64,000 bases of DNA from Alphaproteobacteria bacterium (GCA_030433005.1 JAUILQ010000014.1:1-64000), one strand, 5' to 3'; shown: positions 29,189-37,499, numbered from the stretch's first letter. Notes: generated by a model not told the origin, from the letters alone. Numbers and translations: made by a program.

Positions 29189-29686
29189 ATGTCGAAGAAG
29201 CTCGAGTTCTCCACAGGTGATTACGTCGTCTACCCGACGCACGGCGTCGGCAAGATCACGGGCATCGAGACCCAGCAGATCGCCGAGGTCACGGTCGAAC
29301 TGATCATCATCAAGTTCGAGAAAGACCGCATGACCCTGCGGGTCCCGGTGGAGAAGGCGCACAACTCGGGCCTGCGCCGGCTGTCTTCGCGCAAGATGAT
29401 GGACACCGCCCTGACGACCCTGAAGGGCCGCAGCCGCGCCAAGCGTACCATGTGGTCGCGCCGCGCCCAGGAGTACGAGGCCAAGATCAACTCGGGCGAC
29501 CCGGTGTCGATCGCCGAGGTGGTGCGCGACCTGCACCGCGGCGACGACCAGCCGGAGCAGTCCTACTCGGAGCGGCAGATGTACCAGGCGGCGCTCGACC
29601 GCCTGGCGCGCGAGCTCGCCGCCGTCGAGAAGATCGACGAGGCCGCTGCCGCCGAGAAGCTGGAGAAGCTGCTGAAGGCGGCCTGA
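29189..29686 (+). CDS. carD: CarD/CdnL-family RNA polymerase-binding regulator
   Basis: A 165-residue CarD/CdnL protein from the ATG at 29189. The N-terminal RNAP-interaction Tudor-like domain reads FSTGDYVVYPTHGVGKITGIE (near residues 7-27), then FEKDRMTLRVPVEKA. The C-terminal helical DNA-binding domain contains RSRAKRTMWSRRAQEYEAKINSGDP near residues 84-108. The protein stabilises open complexes at rRNA and other housekeeping promoters. In Caulobacter CdnL supports growth and cell-wall homeostasis. An intrinsic terminator follows at 29721. Confidence 0.95.
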   Translation: MSKKLEFSTGDYVVYPTHGVGKITGIETQQIAEVTVELIIIKFEKDRMTLRVPVEKAHNSGLRRLSSRKMMDTALTTLKGRSRAKRTMWSRRAQEYEAKINSGDPVSIAEVVRDLHRGDDQPEQSYSERQMYQAALDRLARELAAVEKIDEAAAAEKLEKLLKAA

Positions 29687-29720
29687 GGCAGCCACCGGCG
29701 GTCCGTTACCGGAGACGAGG

Positions 29721-29750
29721 GGGCGCTGGCCGGAACGGCCGGCGCCCTTT
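29721..29750 (+). terminator. Intrinsic terminator after carD
   Basis: GGGCGCTGGCCG pairs with CGGCCGGCGCCC (one T-G wobble) around GAA and is followed by TTTCTCGTT. Position, stem and U-tract all fit. Confidence 0.75.
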
Positions 29751-30033
29751 CTCGTTATGCAGCCGGCCCCGCCTCCGGCGCGGGCGCGCGGCGACGGCCC
29801 CGATTTCGCCATCTCCCCGGTATCCCCTTGCGGCGCGCCCCCGCCCGGCGCGATCCTCCGCGCGGGGGGCGAGGCTCCGCCCGGCGCGGCGGGCCTGAAC
29901 CACTGCCCGGGAGGGGCTTGTGCGGAACCCTGCTGCTTCGGATCATGAGAACCTCGCGCCCGGCCATCGTCCCGGGGTGTCCCTCGAAACGCCGCCTCCC
30001 GGCGGCCGTGCCGAAAGCCCGACCCGCCCGAGC
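29751..30033. other. Gap after carD terminator, nothing recognised
   Basis: About 280 nt of very GC-rich sequence between the carD terminator and the next start codon. Short frames are open on both strands, as expected at this GC content. None has a ribosome-binding site or recognisable protein features. I see no promoter of consensus quality and no RNA gene. Confidence 0.4.
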
Positions 30034-30834
30034 ATGAGCGACCGCCCGATCTTCGCCACGCTGCCCGAGAGCCGCCGGGTCTGGGCCGTCGCCTCGGTGC
30101 ACGGCGAGGTCGAGCGGCTGCGCCGGCTGCACGACCTGCTGTGGCCCCGGCTCGAGCCCGGCGACCGGCTGGTCTACCTCGGCAACCTGCTCGGCTACGG
30201 CCCGGCGGTCGTCGAGACGCTCGACGAGGTGCTGCTGTTCCGGCGCGCCGTCATGGCGCTGGAGCCCGCCGAGGCCGCCCACGTGGCGCTGCTGCGCGGC
30301 GGCCAGGAGGAGATGTGGCAGAAGCTGCTGCAGCTGCAGTTCGCCAACGACCCCAAGGCGGTGCTCGCCTGGATGCTCGACAACGGCGTCGGCGCCACCC
30401 TGGCCGCATACGGCGGCTCCGCCGAAGAGGCGCGCAAGCAGGCGGCGACCGGGGTCGTCGGGATCACCCGCTGGACCCAGCAACTGCGCGCGGCGATCCA
30501 GGCGCATGAAGGGCATTTCGAGGTCTTCGGGGCCCTGCGGCGTGCCGCCTTCACCGACGACGGCGGGCTGCTGTTCGTCAATGCCGGTCTCGACCCGAGC
30601 CGACCGCTCGAGGCGCAGCGCGATTCCTTCTGGTGGGGCGGCGGCGGCTTCGCTGCGCTGCAGGAGCCCTGGGGCGGCTACCGGCGGATCGTACGTGGCC
30701 ACGAGCGCGGCCATCCGGGCCTCGTCGAAGGGCCGGTGACGCTGACCCTGGACGGCGGCTGCGGCCATGGCGGCCCGCTGCTCGCCGCCTGCCTGACCGC
30801 CGACGGCAGCCTCGCCGACAGCCTCGAGGCCTGA
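30034..30834 (+). CDS. Metallophosphoesterase-like protein with all metal ligands replaced
   Basis: A 266-residue protein from the ATG at 30034. It aligns by eye with the bacterial PPP/Ser-Thr-phosphatase-like fold, but each catalytic motif is altered. GDIHG became ASVHG (near residue 18), GDYVDRGP became GNLLGYGP (near 50) and GNHEE became GGQEE (near 90). Later landmarks remain: VRGHERG (near 228) and DGGCGHGGPLLAA. Without the Asp, Asn and His ligands a two-metal hydrolase is not expected. A pseudoenzyme binding or scaffold role is likely. The gene sits between carD and rpoH, and nothing suggests a frameshift. Confidence 0.7.
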   Translation: MSDRPIFATLPESRRVWAVASVHGEVERLRRLHDLLWPRLEPGDRLVYLGNLLGYGPAVVETLDEVLLFRRAVMALEPAEAAHVALLRGGQEEMWQKLLQLQFANDPKAVLAWMLDNGVGATLAAYGGSAEEARKQAATGVVGITRWTQQLRAAIQAHEGHFEVFGALRRAAFTDDGGLLFVNAGLDPSRPLEAQRDSFWWGGGGFAALQEPWGGYRRIVRGHERGHPGLVEGPVTLTLDGGCGHGGPLLAACLTADGSLADSLEA

Positions 30835-30853
30835 GGCGGCCGCCCTCGCGCCC

Positions 30854-30934
30854 GAGGCTGCCTCACGCTTGGGGCTGCCTCACGCTTGGCCTGGCTCACG
30901 CCCGACCTGGCTTACGCCCTGCTTGGCTCACGAC
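30854..30934 (+). repeat. Degenerate 15-17-nt direct repeats upstream of rpoH
   Basis: Five head-to-tail units: GGCTGCCTCACGCTT twice (period 17), then three units of the form CCTGGCTCACGCC (period about 16, ending TTGGCTCACGAC). They lie 20 nt after the pseudo-phosphoesterase stop and about 100 nt before rpoH. Function unknown. Confidence 0.7.
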
Positions 30935-31032
30935 AGTGTGAAGGCTGCGGCGCCCGGGCGGCCGGCTGCGCGGTGATCCGGCCTCCCCGGGCTCCCGTAA
31001 GAAGCCATGAGATCCCAGCGAGGAGCGTGCTC

Positions 31033-31917
31033 ATGGCCCTGATCGAGACAGCCGAAGCCCAACGCGCCAATGCCGGATTCATCCGCCGCTCGATGGGCGA
31101 GCCCCTGTTGTCGCGCGAACGCGAGTTCGAGCTGGCCCGTGCCTGGCGCGAGGACGGCGACGAGCGGTCGCTGCACCTGCTGACGCGAAGCTACATGCGC
31201 CTGGTCGTGGCGATCGCCGCGAAGTTCCGGCACTACGGCTTGCCGATGAGCGACCTGGTGCAGGAGGGCTCGGTCGGCCTGATGCAGGCTGCCGCGCGCT
31301 TCGAGCCGGAGCGTGACATCCGCTTCTCGACCTACGCCTCCTGGTGGATCCGTTCGGCGATCCAGGACTTCATCCTGCGCAACTGGTCGATCGTGCGGAC
31401 CGGCACGACGGCGGCGCAGAAGTCGCTGTTCTTCAATCTGCGGCGCCTGCGCGCGCAGATCGAGGAGGCCGGCGGCGAGCGGCTGACCCAGGACGGGCGG
31501 CGCAAGATCGCCGAGGCCCTGCGGGTCGAGATCTCCGACGTGGAATCCATGGAGTCGCGCCTGTCGGCCAGCGACCAGTCGCTCAATGCCGGCATCGGCG
31601 AGGAGGGCGACGACGAGTGGCAGGATTTCCTGTCGGACGAGCGGCCCTCGCCCGAGGACAACATCCTGATCAGCCACGACGGCGCCGTGCGCCACGAGTG
31701 GCTGAGCGACGCGCTGGGTACGCTCGACGGCCGCGAACGCCAGATCATCGAGGCGCGGCGCCTGACCGACGAGGGGGCGACGCTCGAGGAGCTCGGCCAG
31801 AAGCTCGGCGTCAGCAAGGAGCGGGTGCGTCAGCTCGAGCACCGCGCGCTCGGCAAGCTGCGCCGGGCGATCACAGCGCGCTCGCCGGCGCCGCTCGACC
31901 TGCTGCTGGAGAGCTGA
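31033..31917 (+). CDS. rpoH: Heat-shock sigma factor RpoH (sigma32)
   Basis: A 294-residue sigma70-family factor from the ATG at 31033, with AGGAG about 9 nt upstream. Region 2 reads DLVQEGSVGLMQAAARFEPERDIRFSTYASWWIRSAIQDFILRNWSIVR. It is followed by the RpoH box QKSLFFNLRRLR near residue 134, unique to heat-shock sigma factors. Region 4 is TLEELGQKLGVSKERVRQLEHRALGKLR. It directs transcription of chaperone and protease genes. Many alphaproteobacteria have two rpoH genes, and which this is cannot be told. Its stop abuts the convergent cyclase gene with no spacer. Confidence 0.93.
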   Translation: MALIETAEAQRANAGFIRRSMGEPLLSREREFELARAWREDGDERSLHLLTRSYMRLVVAIAAKFRHYGLPMSDLVQEGSVGLMQAAARFEPERDIRFSTYASWWIRSAIQDFILRNWSIVRTGTTAAQKSLFFNLRRLRAQIEEAGGERLTQDGRRKIAEALRVEISDVESMESRLSASDQSLNAGIGEEGDDEWQDFLSDERPSPEDNILISHDGAVRHEWLSDALGTLDGRERQIIEARRLTDEGATLEELGQKLGVSKERVRQLEHRALGKLRRAITARSPAPLDLLLES

Positions 31918-33750
31918 TCAGGTCCGCGGCGGATCGACCGCGAGGCGGAAGGTCTCGGTCTCCCCGCTGCGCCCGCGCAGGCGCACGCTGCCGACCGGCT
32001 CGACCGCCGCGTCGGCCGGCAGCAGCGCGCGGGTGTCGCCGCTGATCAGGATGGTCACCGGCTCCTCGCCGTGAACCTCGTGCCCGAGCGCCTCCAGGCG
32101 CTGCGCCGTGTTCACCGTGTCGCCGACCAGCGTGTAGTTGACCCGGCCCGCCGCGCCGATGTTGCCGACGATGGCCGGTCCGCTGTGGATGCCGATGCGC
32201 AGGTGCACGGGCGGCTCCCCGGCGGCCTGACGGGCCCGGTTGTCGCGCGCCACCGCGGCGGCGATCGCCCGTGCCGCGCGGCAGGCGCGCGCGGCATGGT
32301 CCGCCTGCTCGAGCGGTGCACCCCAGAAAGCCATGACCGAATCGCCGATGTACTTGTCGATCGTGCCCTCCTCGGCCTCGATCTCGGTGCCGAGCAGGTC
32401 GAAGTGGTGGTTGAGGAAGGCGGCGACCTCCTCGCTGCGCAGGCGCTCGGCGAGCGCCGTGAAGCCGACGATATCGGTGAACAGGACGGTGACGACCCGC
32501 GCCTCGCCCCGGCTGGCCGCCTCGCCCAGCGTCATCAGCCGCTCGACCAGGCGCTTGGGCACGTAGGTCTCGAACTGGCGCAGGCCGCCGAGCATGGCGT
32601 GGAAGCTCTGGTCGGCGGCGTCGATCTCGCGGAAGAAGCTGCCGAGCCGCGGCGGCACGCGATCGAGATCGAGGCTCTCGACCGCGGCGGCCGAGTCCGC
32701 CAGGCGGCCGATCGGCCGGGCGATGGCGCGACCGAGCAGAACCGCCAGCGCCAGCGCGACCACGACGATCGCCAGGGCGAGAAGAGCCGAGCCGATCAGC
32801 CGGCGGATCGGCGCGCCGACCGCCTCGTTGCGGAAGTGTGCGCCGACGAGCCATGGCTCGGCGCTGACGCCCTCGAGGCGCTGGTAGACGAAGACCATGT
32901 CCTCGCCCGCGACCTCCACCAGGTGTCCCGACAGGCCGGTGCCGGCCAGCAGGTCGCCGATCGTCTCGCGCTCCGGGTCCCAGATGCCGGCCAGCACCGG
33001 ATCGCCGACCTCGGCCAGGGTCGGCAGCGGATGCTCCGGCGAGGTCCCCGGCATGCCTGCGGCGAGGCTGGGGTGGGCCAGCACCCGCTGCTCACCGTAG
33101 AGAATGAAGGCGGTGCCCTCGTACTGCTCCGAGAGCTCGCTCAGGAAACCGGACAGCTCGGTCAGGCCGACGACGGAGGAGACGACGCCCAGGAAGCCCG
33201 CGTCGCCGCGGATCGGCGCATCGACGGCGATCGTCGTCTCCTCGAACTGCTCGACCCAGAACAGGGTGCGGCGGCTCGCCGCCTCGCCCGCCGCGACCTG
33301 GTCGATGAAGCGCGCGATGCCCGGCTCGTCGCGCCAGTCGCCCTCCATCGACTGGATCCCGTCGTCGAAGCGGCCGACGCGCAGCGCCCGGCCGTCGGCG
33401 GAGAAGACCGCCATGCCCCGGGATTGCGGCACGCCGGCCAGCGAGCCGGCCATCAGGTCGGCCAGGCTCGCGCGGTCGGACAGCGCGACCCGCCCTTCCG
33501 CGATCTGCGCGGCGACGAAGGCGGCCTGGTCGCGGACCGTGCGGATGTGGCGGTCTATCTGCAGGTTGATCGAGCCGATGGTGACCTCCGAGAACTTGCG
33601 CAGCAGGTCGGTGGTGTTGCGCTCGGAGACGCCGAGCGTGACCAGCGACACCGCGGCCAGGGCCGCCAGCATCAGGCCGCCCAGCCCGAGCGTCAGCACC
33701 GTCGCGATCGACAGCCGCAGGCGCCGACGCGGCGGCCGCGCCTCGGTCAT
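31918..33750 (-). CDS. Membrane class III adenylate cyclase with extracytoplasmic sensor and HAMP
   Basis: A 610-residue protein. TM1 is about residues 13-38 and a large periplasmic Cache-like sensor spans ~40-315. TM2 is about 318-342, followed by HAMP (GRAIARPIGRLADSAAAVESLDLD), and the cyclase domain is at ~420-560. The metal-binding FTDIVGF and GDSVMAFWG, the substrate lysine in IDKYIGD, the threonine in NYTLVGDTVN and the transition-state Asn/Arg in VNTAQRLE are all present. It should therefore make cAMP. Its ATG overlaps the stop of the upstream nuclease-like gene (33747-33750), so the two are cotranslated. The ligand is unknown. Confidence 0.87.
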   Translation of the reverse strand: MTEARPPRRRLRLSIATVLTLGLGGLMLAALAAVSLVTLGVSERNTTDLLRKFSEVTIGSINLQIDRHIRTVRDQAAFVAAQIAEGRVALSDRASLADLMAGSLAGVPQSRGMAVFSADGRALRVGRFDDGIQSMEGDWRDEPGIARFIDQVAAGEAASRRTLFWVEQFEETTIAVDAPIRGDAGFLGVVSSVVGLTELSGFLSELSEQYEGTAFILYGEQRVLAHPSLAAGMPGTSPEHPLPTLAEVGDPVLAGIWDPERETIGDLLAGTGLSGHLVEVAGEDMVFVYQRLEGVSAEPWLVGAHFRNEAVGAPIRRLIGSALLALAIVVVALALAVLLGRAIARPIGRLADSAAAVESLDLDRVPPRLGSFFREIDAADQSFHAMLGGLRQFETYVPKRLVERLMTLGEAASRGEARVVTVLFTDIVGFTALAERLRSEEVAAFLNHHFDLLGTEIEAEEGTIDKYIGDSVMAFWGAPLEQADHAARACRAARAIAAAVARDNRARQAAGEPPVHLRIGIHSGPAIVGNIGAAGRVNYTLVGDTVNTAQRLEALGHEVHGEEPVTILISGDTRALLPADAAVEPVGSVRLRGRSGETETFRLAVDPPRT

Positions 33751-34607
33751 TCGAGCACCTCGATCTGCTCGGGATGGCTGACCTCGATCATCGGCCCGTT
33801 GATCGGCAGCACCCAGCCACGCACGCGGATTCGGCGGCCGCGGTAATCGGCCGGATCCCTGCCCTCGCGCTCGAACAGCCGCCGGGCGGCGGCATCCAGG
33901 CTGACCGTGAAGTCCTCGCGCCAGTCGTCGCCGAAGTTGAGGTAGGTGCGCCCGCGCACGTCGGCGACGTCGCGCACGCGCCCTTCGACCAGGGCGAAGC
34001 GGTTCAGCCCGAAGCGTGCCTCCTCGGCCGGCAGCACCCGGTAGGCGAAGACCGACCACAGCCCGACGCGCCGCTCGCGGGCACGCCGCTCGGCCTCCAG
34101 CAGGGCCGCCGCGCCGAGGCGCAGGTCGAGCCGGCTCACGACCCGCGCCAGACCGGCCGAGACCAGCTCGGCGTTGAGCCAGCGCCCGGCGCCGTCGACC
34201 AGATGCCCGAGCCGCCGGCCGTAGCGGTCTTCGGTCGTGCCGGCCGGCGCCAGCCGCCAGTCGCGGCCGAGCGCGCGCGCGGCCAGCGCGGCTCGGGCCG
34301 CGGCGGCCAGCGGCCAGTCGTCTTCCGGGAGGGCATCGAGCGGCGGCTTGGGCGCCTCGACCAGCGCCAGGCGCAGGAGACGGCCGTCGGCCAGCACCAG
34401 CGTGTCGCCGTCGACGACCTCCGCGGGTCGGACCGTCTCGGCGGCCTCGAGGGCTGCCGAGCCGAGGGCGGCGGCGGGGTCGGCATCGGGGTCGGCGCCG
34501 CCGTTCGACGGCTGCGCCGCCGCGGCGCCGGCCACGCTGGCAGCGGCGACCGCCAGGGCGGCGATCCACAGCAGAGGCCTCGGGGCGCGGACGAGGGGGC
34601 TGGCCAT
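33747..34607 (-). CDS. Thermonuclease (SNase)-like secreted protein
   Basis: A 286-residue protein with an N-terminal signal peptide (LLWIAALAVAAASVAGAAAA, about residues 12-32). An SNase-like domain follows: VVDGDTLVLADGRLLRLALVEAPKPP, then DRYGRRLGHLV. The arginine and Asp/Glu residues of staphylococcal nuclease are partly kept (DGDTL, DRYGR), though the R-L-x-G-I-D-x-P motif is altered to R-L-A-L-V-E-A-P. The C-terminal ~90 residues (VEGRVRDVADVRGRTYLNFGDDW...IRVRGWV) resemble an OB-fold. It is coupled to the cyclase downstream. Nuclease activity is likely but unproven. Confidence 0.75.
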   Translation of the reverse strand: MASPLVRAPRPLLWIAALAVAAASVAGAAAAQPSNGGADPDADPAAALGSAALEAAETVRPAEVVDGDTLVLADGRLLRLALVEAPKPPLDALPEDDWPLAAAARAALAARALGRDWRLAPAGTTEDRYGRRLGHLVDGAGRWLNAELVSAGLARVVSRLDLRLGAAALLEAERRARERRVGLWSVFAYRVLPAEEARFGLNRFALVEGRVRDVADVRGRTYLNFGDDWREDFTVSLDAAARRLFEREGRDPADYRGRRIRVRGWVLPINGPMIEVSHPEQIEVLE

Positions 34608-34744
34608 CTCGCGAGTCTAGCGCGTTCCACCGGATCGCTGCACGCCGGCAGCGCGGCGGCGCCGGGGGCTGACCCACCGCGCGGCGCGGGCTATAAGGGC
34701 CGCCGGTCGCTCCCCTGCGGCGGCCCCTTGCTACCGGAGGACCG

Positions 34745-35692
34745 ATGGCCGCCCGCGATCTCTTTCCGCCGATCGAGCCCTACGAGAGCGGCCGCCTCGC
34801 CGTCGACCCGCCGCACGAGCTCTACTGGGAACAGTCGGGCCGCCCGGACGGCCAGCCGATCCTGTTCCTGCACGGCGGGCCCGGCGCCGGCGCGGCGCCG
34901 GACCATCGCCGCTTCTTCGACCCCGGCCACTACCGCATCGTCATTCACGACCAGCGCGGCGCCGGCCGCTCGCGGCCGCTCGGCGAGACCGAGGGCAACG
35001 ACACCCAGGCACTGATCGCCGACATCGAGCGGCTGCGCGAGCGACTCGGCATCGAGCGCTGGCACGTGTTCGGCGGCTCCTGGGGCTCGACGCTCTCGCT
35101 GGCCTACGCGCAGGCACACCCCGAGCGCGTCTCGGCGCTGATCCTGCGCGGCATCTTCCTGTGCCGCGAGACCGAGCTCGAGTGGTTCCTCTACGGCATG
35201 CGCCAGTTCTTTCCCGACGCCTGGGCGAACTTCGCGGCCGGCGTTCCCGAGGCCGAGCGCAACGACCTGCTGGAGGCCTACCACCGGCGGCTGATGGATC
35301 CCGATCCCGCCGTGCACCTGCCGGCGGCGCGCGCCTGGAGCGTCTACGAGGGCGCCTGCTCGACCCTGCTGCCGAGCCCCGAGACCGTGGCGGCCTTCGG
35401 CGAGGACCGCATGGCGCTCGGCCTGGCCCGGCTCGAGGCGCACTACTTCAAGAACCGCATCTTCCTGCCGCCCAACGCCCTGCTCGACAACATCGGCCGG
35501 ATCCGGCGCATCCCGGCCGCCATCGTCCAGGGTCGCTACGACTGCGTCTGCCCGACGGTGACCGCCGCCGAGCTGCACGACGCCTGGCCCGAGGCCGCCT
35601 TCCAGATCGTGCCCGACGCCGGTCATTCGGCGATGGAGCCCGGCATCCGCCGGGCCCTGGTCGCCGCCGCGGAACGCTTCAAGGGCGTGTGA
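34745..35692 (+). CDS. pip: Proline iminopeptidase
   Basis: A 315-residue alpha/beta-hydrolase of peptidase family S33. The oxyanion region HGGPGAG is near residue 41 and the nucleophile elbow GGSWGSTLSLAYAQAHP near 110. The C-terminal catalytic Asp (GRYDCVCP near 262) and His (DAGHSA near 291) are present. The N-terminus FPPIEPYESGRLAVDPPHELYWEQSG matches proline iminopeptidase, which removes N-terminal proline from peptides. It is cytosolic. It is monocistronic, with an AT-containing GGCTATAAGG motif about 50 nt upstream that could be its -10. Confidence 0.92.
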   Translation: MAARDLFPPIEPYESGRLAVDPPHELYWEQSGRPDGQPILFLHGGPGAGAAPDHRRFFDPGHYRIVIHDQRGAGRSRPLGETEGNDTQALIADIERLRERLGIERWHVFGGSWGSTLSLAYAQAHPERVSALILRGIFLCRETELEWFLYGMRQFFPDAWANFAAGVPEAERNDLLEAYHRRLMDPDPAVHLPAARAWSVYEGACSTLLPSPETVAAFGEDRMALGLARLEAHYFKNRIFLPPNALLDNIGRIRRIPAAIVQGRYDCVCPTVTAAELHDAWPEAAFQIVPDAGHSAMEPGIRRALVAAAERFKGV

Positions 35693-35765
35693 GCGCGCGC
35701 CAGGCGGCACCACCGGCCGGCGAATCGGCAGACCGGGCTCGTCGAAAGGCAGCCGACACAATTAC

Positions 35766-35793
35766 TTGCCCTGTGCAGTCATGGCGCTACACT
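35766..35793 (+). promoter_or_regulatory. Promoter of pagL-like gene
   Basis: TTGCCC (35766-35771), 16-nt spacer, TACACT (35788-35793). It lies about 20 nt before the ATG at 35815, or 42 nt before the TTG alternative, in the only AT-rich patch of the gap. Confidence 0.55.
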
Positions 35794-35814
35794 GCGCGCG
35801 GTCGTGATTTCGGG

Positions 35815-36381
35815 ATGGTCGAGGGGGTTGGTGTCTTGAAGAAGCTCGTCGCGGCGGCCTTTGCCGCCTTTTCGCTTGCGCTCGCCGGGACTGCGCTCCA
35901 GCCGGCGCAGGCCCAGTCCTTCACCACGAAGGACGCCTCGCACCTGGTCTTCAACGTCGGCTACTACGACGTCGTCCAGGACGACGACACCGCCACCTCC
36001 TTCGGCGTCGAGTACCGCGACGGCAATACCTTCCTGGGCATCTTCAAGCCGATGGTCGCGTCCTTCGTGACGACCGACGGCAGCTTCTGGCTGGGCGCCG
36101 GCGTCGCCGTGGACTTCTACCTCGGCGAGAACGTCGTGCTGACCGGCAGCTTCGCGCCGGGCTACTACGCCGAGGGCGACGGCAAGGACCTCGGCTATCC
36201 GCTGGAGTTCCGCTCGCAGCTCGAGCTCGGCTACCGCTTCGAGGACTACTCGCGCCTGACCGTCGGCATCAATCACCTGTCGAACAGCGGCATCTTCGAC
36301 GACGACGGCAACCCGGGCACCGAGGTCGTCACCGTCAACTACTACCTGCCGCTCGGCAACCTGATGTCGATGATGGAGTGA
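35815..36381 (+). CDS. pagL: Lipid A 3-O-deacylase, PagL family
   Basis: A 188-residue outer-membrane beta-barrel. Two starts are possible: the ATG at 35815 or the TTG at 35836, which has GAGGGGG 9 nt upstream and starts directly at the signal peptide MKKLVAAAFAAFSLALAG. Signal cleavage is probably after AQA. The barrel strands end with VGINHLSNSGIFDDDGNPGTEVVTVNYYLPL, which carries the PagL His-x-Ser-Asn site and the following Glu. PagL removes the 3-O acyl chain of lipid A at the outer membrane, lowering endotoxicity. A good terminator follows at 36412. Confidence 0.82.
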   Translation: MVEGVGVLKKLVAAAFAAFSLALAGTALQPAQAQSFTTKDASHLVFNVGYYDVVQDDDTATSFGVEYRDGNTFLGIFKPMVASFVTTDGSFWLGAGVAVDFYLGENVVLTGSFAPGYYAEGDGKDLGYPLEFRSQLELGYRFEDYSRLTVGINHLSNSGIFDDDGNPGTEVVTVNYYLPLGNLMSMME

Positions 36382-36411
36382 CGCGCGCGGCTGCCGCGCC
36401 CCGACCGGAAC

Positions 36412-36445
36412 AGCCCCGCTGCCCGCCGCGCAGCGGGGCTTTCTC
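36412..36445 (+). terminator. Intrinsic terminator after pagL
   Basis: AGCCCCGCTGC pairs with GCAGCGGGGCT around a 7-nt loop and is followed by TTCTCGTT. It lies between the convergent pagL and hemolysin III genes and could serve both. Confidence 0.75.
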
Positions 36446-36456
36446 GTTCCGGCGCG

Positions 36457-37131
36457 TCAGGCCCGGGCGATCTCCAGCGTGACCGCGAGGAAGTGCAGCG
36501 CGGCGGCGAGCAGCACGAAGCCGTGCCAGATCGAGTTGTGGAACGGCAGGCGGCTCAGGCCGTGGAACAGCGTCCCGGCGGTGTAGAGCGCGCCGCCGCC
36601 GAGCAGCAGCCAGAGCGTCGCCGGCGCCACCGACTCGACGAGCGGGCCGAGCGCCAGCAGGATCGTCCAGCCCATGGCCAGGTAGAGCGCCAGGCCGACG
36701 CGCTCGAAGCGCCGAGGGTAGCGCAGCTTGAGCAGCACGCCGGCTGCCGCTGCCACCCAGACCGCGGCGCCGAGCAGGGGTCCCGTCGGCTCCGGCAGGC
36801 GCGCGAAGGCGAAGGGCGTGTAGCTGGCGGCGATCAGCAGGTAGATCATCGCGTGGTCGACGCGCCGCAGCAGCTCCTTGCCGCGGCCCGGCGGCGCCAG
36901 GTTGTAGGCCGCCGAGGCGCCGAGCCCGCCGAGCAGGCCGAGGCTGTAGGCGAGCAGCGTCAGCCAGGTCCCGGTCTCCTGCCGCAGGCCGGGCCCGAGC
37001 AGCAGCCACAGGCCGCCGGCCAGGGCGCCGAGCACGCCCAGAATGTGGATCGTCAGGTCGGCCTGCCGTTCGCGCCGCGAGTAGTGCGGAAAGGCGAAGG
37101 CGCCGACGGTCGGGTGGTGGCGCTCAACCAT
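36457..37131 (-). CDS. Hemolysin III / PAQR-family membrane protein
   Basis: A 224-residue protein with seven predicted membrane helices. Family signs are the N-terminal HYSRRERQADLTIHILG, the central YNLAPPGRGKELLRRVDHAMIYLLIAASYTPFAF (with the metal-site Asp-His) and the C-terminal HGLSRLPFHNSIWHGFVLLAAALHFLAV. The conserved histidines and Asp of the zinc site in PAQR receptors are present. Bacterial members are called hemolysin III, but the biochemical role is unclear. Some are thought to act as lipid hydrolases (ceramidase-like) or in envelope homeostasis. Confidence 0.82.
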   Translation of the reverse strand: MVERHHPTVGAFAFPHYSRRERQADLTIHILGVLGALAGGLWLLLGPGLRQETGTWLTLLAYSLGLLGGLGASAAYNLAPPGRGKELLRRVDHAMIYLLIAASYTPFAFARLPEPTGPLLGAAVWVAAAAGVLLKLRYPRRFERVGLALYLAMGWTILLALGPLVESVAPATLWLLLGGGALYTAGTLFHGLSRLPFHNSIWHGFVLLAAALHFLAVTLEIARA

Positions 37132-37203
37132 GGCCCGGGCAAGCCTGCCCGCCCGGGCGGCCGCCCGGCAAGGGCTTCGCCGATCCGAGGCCCGAAACGC
37201 AAC

Positions 37204-37235
37204 GGGCCCCGGCGGGGCAACGCCCGCCGGGGCCC
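37204..37235 (-). terminator. Hairpin terminator of the csp unit
   Basis: GGGCCCCGGCGGG (37204-37216) pairs perfectly with CCCGCCGGGGCCC (37223-37235). It lies 55 nt past the cold-shock gene stop. On the minus strand it is followed by GTTGCGTTTC, a weak U-rich tract. Confidence 0.65.
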
Positions 37236-37289
37236 GGAACATCGTCTCGCCGGGGCGCCTCGCGGCCGCGGCCGCGCGCCCCTCGGCGA

Positions 37290-37499
37290 TCAGAGCGCCT
37301 TCAGGTTGGCCGCGGAGGTGCGGCCGCGCTTGGCGTCGGTCTCGAGCTCGTACTCGAGCTTCTGGCCGTCGTTCAGGCTGCGCATGCCGGCCTGCTCGAC
37401 GGCGCTGATGTGGACGAAGACGTCCTTGCCGCCGGCATCCGGCTCGATGAAGCCGAAGCCCTTGGTGGCATCGAACCACTTCACGGTTCCGCTGGGCAT
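37290..37499 (-). CDS. CspA-family cold-shock protein
   Basis: A 69-residue single cold-shock domain. RNP1 is KGFGFIEP near residue 13 and RNP2 VFVHIS near 27. It ends [13 protein letters not shown] strong ribosome-binding site (AGAGGAGG) is about 8 nt upstream. It binds single-stranded RNA and melts mRNA structure. Only 52 nt separate it from the upstream DEAD-box helicase on the same strand, with no promoter visible between, so both probably share the helicase promoter and long leader. Whether it is cold-induced cannot be judged from sequence. Confidence 0.93.
   Translation of the reverse strand: MPSGTVKWFDATKGFGFIEPDAGGKDVFVHISAVEQAGMRSLNDGQKLEYELETDAKRGRTSAANLKAL

Noticed and set aside
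30854-30934. Short repeat run as a CRISPR array
   Set aside because: Units are adjacent without spacers, are degenerate and have no cas genes nearby.
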